Part shown: positions 45,202 through 53,600 of the stretch, in pieces
Numbering within the stretch: position 1 is the stretch's first letter
Layout of the letters: each line of letters begins with the position of its first letter
Source of the DNA: Pleurocapsa sp. FMAR1
Lineage (GTDB): Bacteria; Cyanobacteriota; Cyanobacteriia; Cyanobacteriales; Xenococcaceae
DNA: 64,000 bases
Assembly (NCBI RefSeq): GCF_963665995.1
Contig: NZ_OY762512.1
Location: 2,356,001-2,420,000, forward strand
Direction: 5' to 3'
Program-made: the position numbers and the translations under genes
The notes under the pieces: generated by a model
Told to the model about the DNA's origin: nothing
Database searches by the model: none
The model's input: only the letters and a program-made list of their open reading frames with translations

Positions 45202-47373
45202 TTATTTAATAAACAACATTTCTTGATACTTAGGTAAAGGCCAAAGTTCATCAGCCAATTCTCCTTCTAGAGCATCTGCACATTCTCTAATTTCATCCAT
45301 TAGAGGACGAATAGTTTTAGCAAAATACTGCATATGTGCTTCTGTTGAGTCAAAATCTTCTTTGCCCAAAGCTGTTTCTAATTTACTCGTCTGTTCCACT
45401 ATTTCGTTAGTTAGCTCGCCAGCTTTTTTGGCAATTTTGAGATTAAACTCAAGTCCTAATTCTTTAAATCCAGCGATCGCCGTTGATAATTCAGTTACGT
45501 ATTTAACCGCTGCGGGATAAAATAAGGTTTTCGCCATGTCAACTATCAGCTTGGCTTCGACCTCAATTGAGAGTATGTATTGTTCTGCATAAACTTCAAA
45601 ACGACTTTCTAATTCTTTAGGTGAAAGAACGCCAGTTTTCTCGAATAACTCTACAATCGACTTATCTTTGAGATATGGTAGAGCATCAGCGGTAGTAGGT
45701 AGATTAAGCAAACCACGTTCTTCTACTGCCGTTTTGTGCCATGCTTCTGAGTACCCATCTCCTCCAAAAACAACCGCACCGTGAGTGTCCATAATTTCTT
45801 TAATTATGCTGAAGATAGCTGGTTCAAGCTCAGTTCCCGCTGATAATTCCCCTTCAAGTTTGTTAGAAATCCAGTCTAAAGAATCCGCCAAAATTGTATT
45901 CATGGCAATTAAGGGACCAGCAACTGACTGGCTAGAACCTACAGCGCGAAATTCAAAACGATTACCTGTAAAAGCAAAAGGAGAGGTTCGATTTCTGTCC
46001 CCAGAGTCCTTGGCAAATGTAGGCAAAGTTGGCACACCAAAATCCATAGTGCCACTTTGCATACATCCTGTTAGCTCTCCTTTCTGAATTTGATCGTATA
46101 CATCTTCTAATTGAGTCCCTAAGTAAACAGAAAGAATTGCTGGAGGAGCTTCGTTTGCACCTAGCCGATGATCGTTGCTGGCAGTAGCTACTACAGCACG
46201 CAGCAAAGGACCAAACTTATGTACTCCCCGAATAACCGCAGCGCAGAAGGTCAAAAATTGAATGTTTTCGTGTGGATCGTCTCCAGGATCGAGCAGATTG
46301 CCCTGGGTTGAGTTTCCAACCGACCAGTTGACGTGCTTACCAGAGCCATTAATGCCTGCAAATGGTTTTTCGTGAAGTAAGCAAACAAAACCGTGCTTTT
46401 TAGCAGTATTGCGTAAAATGGTCATGGTTAGCTGCTGATGATCCGCAGCAGCATCAGCAGATTCAAAATAAGGTGCAAGCTCAAACTGACCTGGTGCTAC
46501 TTCATTGTGTTTAGTTTTGGCAGGAATGCCCAGACAGTACATTCTTCTTTCTACTTCCTGCATAAAAACCTGAACTCGCTCAGGAATTGCGCCAAAGTAA
46601 TGATCGTCAAATTGCTGACCTTTAGCTGGAGGTTTACCGAACAAAGTCCTTCCTGTCATCAGTAAATCGGGACGACTATTAGCAAAGGCAGCATCAACCA
46701 AAAAGTATTCTTGTTCTGCGCCACAGCTAGAGTTAACAGGAGCAACATCGCTACAGCCCAACTGTTTGAGAACTTTTCTGGCAGATTTATCCATCGCTTC
46801 AATCGAGCGTAACAAAGGAATTTTCTTGTCGAGAGCTTCCCCCGTCCAAGAAACAAATACCGTGGGTATACATAAGGTTACGCCATTGTCGGTTTCCATG
46901 ACGTATGCAGGGGAAGTAACGTCCCAAGCTGTATAGCCTCTGGCTTCAAAAGTTGAGCGAATACCACCGCTAGGAAAAGAAGAGCCATCGGGTTCGCCTT
47001 TAATTAAGGTTTTACCAGAAAACTCAGAAATTACCGTGCCATCACTTTGTACCGAGATAAAACCATCGTGCTTTTCGGCTGTGGCGTTGGTTAAGGGATA
47101 GAATACGTGGGCATAGTTAAGTGCGCCTTTAGATATTGCCCAATCTTTCATGGCTGTTGCTACAATATCGGCTACCGAAGGATCGAGTTTGGCATCAGAT
47201 TGAATAGTTTTCTTGAGTGATTTAAAAACTGCCTTGGGAAGACCAGCCTGCATCTTGTTTAAACTAAAGACATCTTTTGCCCACACACTTTCGAGGGTAT
47301 CAGGGGGCTTAACTGCGATCGCTCCTCTTTCGGTAACTTGATAGACAGCCTGTGTTCTTGGTTCGTATCCCAT
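45202..47373 (-). CDS. glnN: Glutamine synthetase type III
   Basis: 723 residues, the size of GSIII, against about 470 for GSI. Motifs include [20 protein letters not shown] near 130-149, [14 protein letters not shown] near 215, [19 protein letters not shown] near 292-310, [18 protein letters not shown] near 345 and [20 protein letters not shown]. It makes glutamine from glutamate and ammonium with ATP. In cyanobacteria GlnN accompanies or replaces GlnA and is induced under nitrogen starvation. Placement upstream of amt supports a nitrogen-scavenging unit. A clear NtcA site (GTA-N8-TAC) was not found upstream. Confidence 0.97.
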   Translation of the reverse strand: MGYEPRTQAVYQVTERGAIAVKPPDTLESVWAKDVFSLNKMQAGLPKAVFKSLKKTIQSDAKLDPSVADIVATAMKDWAISKGALNYAHVFYPLTNATAEKHDGFISVQSDGTVISEFSGKTLIKGEPDGSSFPSGGIRSTFEARGYTAWDVTSPAYVMETDNGVTLCIPTVFVSWTGEALDKKIPLLRSIEAMDKSARKVLKQLGCSDVAPVNSSCGAEQEYFLVDAAFANSRPDLLMTGRTLFGKPPAKGQQFDDHYFGAIPERVQVFMQEVERRMYCLGIPAKTKHNEVAPGQFELAPYFESADAAADHQQLTMTILRNTAKKHGFVCLLHEKPFAGINGSGKHVNWSVGNSTQGNLLDPGDDPHENIQFLTFCAAVIRGVHKFGPLLRAVVATASNDHRLGANEAPPAILSVYLGTQLEDVYDQIQKGELTGCMQSGTMDFGVPTLPTFAKDSGDRNRTSPFAFTGNRFEFRAVGSSQSVAGPLIAMNTILADSLDWISNKLEGELSAGTELEPAIFSIIKEIMDTHGAVVFGGDGYSEAWHKTAVEERGLLNLPTTADALPYLKDKSIVELFEKTGVLSPKELESRFEVYAEQYILSIEVEAKLIVDMAKTLFYPAAVKYVTELSTAIAGFKELGLEFNLKIAKKAGELTNEIVEQTSKLETALGKEDFDSTEAHMQYFAKTIRPLMDEIRECADALEGELADELWPLPKYQEMLFIK

Positions 47374-47607
47374 AACGCTTATCCTTTGCTAGACATTACA
47401 CATGGTCATACCTTAAAAGATTGCTGCGCTCACAAAAAGTATAAAATACAACTTTTAGCAAATGATTCTAGTTGAATTTACTTAAGAAATATTAATCTTT
47501 TATTAAAAAATTAATCACCCTATTCAGTCCAACGCATATTCAGGTCATTAAAACTACATCTGACAATGGTTTGAGCTTTATGAGCAGTTGCCAAAAGATG
47601 TAAAGTT

Positions 47608-50600
47608 CTAAGGAATTAGCTTATTTGTTAAAGCTACGGCACTGCTAATAATCTTTGCTAAAGCTGAGGGGGCTTCTAGAGGGAGATTATGACCACCAGA
47701 AACCACAACTTTGGTAGCATTGGGCATAGCCTCGTGCTGTTGGTTTAAGTCTTCTAGGCGATTAAAGCTACTTTTGTCACCGTAAACTAACGTAATAGGT
47801 ACTTTAATTTTTTTCAATAGTTTTAAATAGCGCGATCGCCCGATACTATTTAAGCTGATACCAGCCCTAGTCCGCAATAAGGGTTCCCAACGCCATCTTA
47901 CTCCGCCTTCACAGGGTTCGGTAATTCTTTCAGCTAAGATCATCGCTAAAGAATGAGTAATAGCTGGAGTGGCTTTTCTTAAACGTTCGGCTGCTGCTTC
48001 GACATTAGGAAACACTAAATGTTCTGGAGGTGCAGCCATAGAGTCTAGCTGGTTGGTTAAGCTAGCTGTAGGGTCATCATCTTCGTTGGCTGTAGGTAAA
48101 ATTGTTTCTACTAACACAATATTTCTGATACTTTGAGGTCGAATAGTGGCAAATATAGCCCCCAAGACTGAACCTAGAGAATGTCCCACTAAAATAAAGG
48201 CTCTACCTGCTAAATTCTCGACAATAGCGTCAATATCTCCTAAAAAGTCAATGAGGTTATAGGATACGCCCTTGCCAAGGCGATCGCTTCTGCCATGTCC
48301 CCGTAAGTCTGGGGCAATTACTCGATAGCCTTTTTGCGCCAAGCGAATTGCTACTTCTGACCAAGCTGCACCCTGTTCTAAAATACCGTGTAAGCAAAGA
48401 ACTAAAGGTCCTTCTTCTGGTCCCCAGGTGCAGAGACAGATTTTCAAACCTCTAATAGTGATCAGAGTTTCCTCCATCAATAAATCTACTACGTCAGCGT
48501 TAGCTTCTTGAAGTAGTTCATACCTTAGCTGACTGGCAAGTTGTTGAGTATATGTACTTAATAAAGAAGGTAGTTTTATTTCTTGCCAAGTTTCAGCTAA
48601 TTTTGCATCAATCTTTTGATGATTCAAGAAATTAGGATCGCCCAAAGACATTGCGGTATCGTTAACACCATCGGTTAGGCGATCGCCCTGGTAAGGAGTT
48701 AATACAGCCTCATGATAAGGAACTTCTAAGAAATTACAAATTTGGGTCATTACTGCTTGAGGCTTGCTTACCAAGTCTTCGTAATAGACTAAATGGTATC
48801 GTTCAGGGTCAATATCCTGGGCAAAGTCGAATATGTTTTGATTACTGTCGCGCCAGATTAATTCCGCAAGCTGATAGGCATCCCCATCAACCGATCCCAC
48901 CAGCTTATCCATCCGCATTCGTGCGAAGGATTCTATAACTGCGTAAGGATGACGGACTAAATGGATATATTTGGCATTGTTAAAGATAGTTTCTGCTTTG
49001 GTCAAAGTCTCTCGGTTGCTGGCGTAGGTAGGAGATTTATCGATCAAAAGGCGATCGCCTGCTAGCTGCTGAAGCATCTGATAAGCCTCTGCTACAGAAA
49101 GATTTTCTTGGGTTAATTCTGCGACTAATGCTTGGCTTTCGACTGCACTAATACCTTTTAGTGCCATAAAAGCGCGTTTTAGTCCTTCCCCTAGTTGAGA
49201 AACTCCCAATTGCGCTTCTCTCTCTGTCATGTTGTCAAAAGGAAGTAAATGCAATTCTGGAGGGGAAAATAACCCAGAATGTCCTGCTAACATGACTCGC
49301 AACAAAGTTGAACCAGAACGAGGACTGGAGAGGATAAAGGCAGCAGGGGGCAGTTTATCTTTTAGGAGATTAAATTTTGGTTGCGAACGAACTTTACTAG
49401 TTAACTTAACTGCTTGTTCATGGGTTTTAGTAAATTCCTTTGCCAAATATTCGGCTAAATTGACAATTCGGGGACGTTCATAAAATTCTCTAGGATAGAG
49501 AATTAGCTGTAAGTCAGTTTTTAACTGGTTGATAGCTTCCATCACCATCAATGAATCCATACCAATATCTAGCAGACTTGAGTTAACAGAAAGATCATCT
49601 GCCTCGATTTGAAGTATTTCGGCGATCGCCTTTTGTAAATATTGAGTTAAATATTCTGGTCGTCGAGCGACTTCAGTTGCCAACAATTCTGGGAAAATCA
49701 GATTTTCTGCCGACTGATTACTATCCTCCAACTGACTAACTAATTGTGAAAAATAATTGGACTCTTTTAAATAAGCAAACTTTTGACTTAACTGTTGCCA
49801 ATCTGCACTAATAACCCCTACCTGAGTTAATTCACTAGTTAATAACTGTTCTAAAGCTGCTAATCCCGCCTGGAGATTAATCAAATCCAAGCCTGGAATC
49901 TTAACTCCTTGCTTAACCGCCATGCCGCTTTCTCCCCAAGCACCCCAATTGATGCTCAAAGCGGGTAAATTTTGACTTTGACGATAACGAGCGATCGCAT
50001 CTAAGCCAGCATTTGCCACACTGTAATTGCTTTGTCCTGGTGAACCAATCAAGGAAGCTACAGAAGAGAATAAGACAAAGAAATCTAGCTCAATATCTTG
50101 TGTGCAGAGATGTAAGTTCCAAGCACCAGTAACTTTTGGCGCAATTACTTGCTCAAATCTTGCCCAAGTTTGTCCTTGTAACAAGCCATCATCTAATATT
50201 CCCGCAGCATGGATGATGCCCTTTATGGGCAGTGGGGACGTAGAGACTTGGGGACTTGGGGAGACATTGCTGATTTCTCCCTGACTTTTAAAAATGTCTT
50301 TTAATGCGTCATAGTCGGTGATGTCAACCTGAGCAATATTAACTGTAACGCCCTGTCGTTCTAGTTTATTTATTTCCTGTTGAGCAGATTCTGATGGTTT
50401 GCTTCTACCCAAAAGTAATAGATTTTTTGCACCTTTACTTGCTAGCCACTGAGCAACCTGTAACCCTAATGAACCTAAGCCACCCGTAATTAAATAAGCA
50501 GCGTCATCTTTAATTTCTACAGTTCGTGTCGGTTTAATATTTGCTGTTTTACTTAGACGAGGTACATAAATATTTTCTTGCCGTAAAGCCAAACGATCTT

Positions 50601-53600
50601 CTTTATTCTTATTAGTAATAACCGCAAGCAAGCTATTAACTTCATCAGCTTCAGGTTCGATAGCCAAGTCAACAATTCCACCCCAACATTTAGGATGTTC
50701 TATGGCGATCGCCTGAGCTAAACCCCAGAGACAGCTTGATGCAACGGTGTTACTCTGAAGATTATGCTCAATATTTTGATTTCCTCTAGTGGTCAACCAA
50801 ACAGGCGCATTAATCGAGTTTTGAGCTAAAGCCTGAAGTAGATTTAAAACATTAGTACACTGCTGCTGCTGATAATTATTAATTTCGGCAATAGTTTGTG
50901 ACTCAGGGTTATCTAAGCCTGTCAAATAAATAATTCCTGCTAGTTCTTGATGCTGCTTAAATAACTGAGCAAGGTTGGCAGAATCAATATGGCGATCGCT
51001 AATTAAAATACTATTTTGTTTTAACTTAGCTGCTATTTCTTCACCTAAACCATTTGTATCAGCGAAAATCAACCAAGATTGATTGTTTTCTTGAGCAACA
51101 GTTTTCTTATTCAAACTACCTTCATAAGCTTGCCAATTTATCTGATAAAAATCAGGCTGTCTAAACTTAGACTTATCTCTAGATGGTAAAAACACCTCGA
51201 CTTTACTGTTAGCATTTGTTTTTTTGGCTAACCAATAACTTTCTCTCTGAAAAGGATAGGTAGGTAAGCTAACTTTTTGCCTATTGTAACCCCGCTCAAA
51301 ACTGTGCCAGTCTATTTCTACTCCTGTAGCATATAAAGAACCTAAACTTTGTAATATTTGCTGCCAATCTTTTTTGCGAGGACGCAGACTAGGCAACCAA
51401 TAATTAGTAACTTTACTATTAGTTAATACTGAACGTCCCATTCCTAGCAAAATAGGTTTTGAGCCAATTTCTAGAAAAATATTACATTCTTGCTGCAAAG
51501 CTTGCATTCCATCGGCAAACCTTACTGGTGCAACAATATGATCTATCCAGTATTGTGCCGTAGCAATTTCTGCTGTTGCTGTTTTGCCTGTAATATTAGA
51601 AATTAGTTTAATGTGAGGCAGATTATATTCAATCGATTCAGCAACCTTAGCAAAATCTTCTAAAATAGGATTCATTAACGGCGAATGAAAAGCATGAGAA
51701 ACCGTTAATTGCTTGCTCTTGATTTTTTGCGGATTAAATTTACTAATTATTGAGTTTACTGCGGTTTCCTCACCAGAAATGACAACGCTTTGATGGCTAT
51801 TAATAGCTGCGATCGCCACTTGCTCTCGAAATGACTCAATTACTGATTTAACTGTAGTCTCGTCGGCAAAAACTGCGTACATTTCCCCTTTGTGGGATGA
51901 ACTCTGCATTAATTTACCCCTTGTAGCCAACAGCTTTAGTCCATCAGCCAAACTAAACACCCCAGCAACGGTAGCAGCCACATATTCACCAACGCTATGT
52001 CCGATCAAGGCTGATGGTTTAATTCCCCAGTCCATCCACATCTGCGCCAAAGCATACTCTACGGCAAAAATAGCTGGCTGAGTATATACAGTTTCATCTA
52101 AAAGGGATGAAGGATGAGGAGAAGAATTGCCAGGATATAAGACTTCAAGTAAAGGTTTTTCTAGATATGAATCAAGAATGTCGGCACATTGATCGAGAGC
52201 TTTTTTAAATACTGGTTGAGTTTGATATAGCTGATAACCCATGTTCACATATTGCGAACCTTGTCCTGTAAACAGAAAAGCTACCTGATTTTGATTGCTG
52301 TTGCTAGCTTCACCGTGAGCAATTCCTTTAAGTTGTCCGACGCTAAAGTTGGCTAATTTGTTCTGAAGCTGAGTTTTGGACTTAACGGCGATCGCTAAAC
52401 GATGATTAAAATGAGTTCGTCCTGTGTTAGCAGTGTGGCAAATATCCCCCAAAGCTATATCAGGATTGTCCTGAAGATAGTCTTTGTAACTCAATACCAA
52501 ATCTTTTAACGCAGGTTTGCTTTTTGCCGAGAGAGTTAACAGATGCAAAGGACGTTCGGGTAATTTATCATTTTCCCCATTACCCAAATCCCCTAATTCC
52601 CTACTTTCCCCAACAGTATTTGACAACTCACCCAAGATCACGTGAGCATTTGTGCCACCAAAACCAAAAGAGCTTATTCCAGCATATTTTGTGTCACCCA
52701 AAGTTGACCACGGCTGTAGTTGCTGAGGAATAGTAATGCCTGTATCAGCTAAATCTATTAAAGGATTTAACTGTTTAAAGTGTAAATTAGGCGGGATAGC
52801 CTGATGTTGCAGACAAAGTACGGTCTTAATCAAGCTAGCAATTCCTGCTGCTGATTCTAAATGTCCAATATTGGTTTTGAGTGAACCAAGATAACAAGAT
52901 TGCTCCCTTTCTTGACCTAAAACAGCCTTGAGAGAATTAACCTCAATCGGATCGCCCAAAGATGTCCCCGTGCCGTGAGACTCTATGTAGCTAATCTCGG
53001 CAGGGGAAAGATTAGCATTAGCCAAAGCTTGGCGAATTACTGCCTGTTGAGACAGTCCATTAGGAGCAGTCAAACCATTGCTACGTCCATCCTGATTAAT
53101 AGCCGAACCTTTAATAACTCCTAAAATGCGATCGCCATCTCTTTGAGCATCTGCTAACCGCTTAAGAATAACTACGCCACAGCCTTCACCACGCACATAG
53201 CCATCCGCGTCTGCATCAAAGGTTTTACAGCGTCCATCTTCTGCCATCATGCCAGCTTGAGTAAAGGTTTGAGTCAGTTCAGGAGAGAGCATTAAATTGA
53301 CCCCACCTGCGATCGCTAGGTTACATTCCCCTGTTTTTAAACTTTGACTAGCAAGATGTATCGCTACCAGAGACGAAGAACAAGCCGTATCTACCGCCAT
53401 CGAAGGACCTTTTAGGTCAAAGAGATAGGAAAGACGGTTGGCAGCAATGCTATGGGCATTTCCTGTGCCTACATAGGCATCAACATCTAAGCCGTAATGA
53501 AAACGTAACTGAGAATAATCACTGCTGCTAATGCCAATAAATACGCCCGTATTGCTACCTGCTAGATTCTTATTCCCTACTGCTGCATCTTCTAAAGCCG

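Noticed and set aside
47374-47607. Possible NtcA site or glutamine riboswitch before glnN
   Set aside because: The best NtcA-like word (GTATGACCATGTGT on the minus strand) has two mismatches in the conserved triplets and sits too near the start codon. The conserved glnA RNA motif core was not found.
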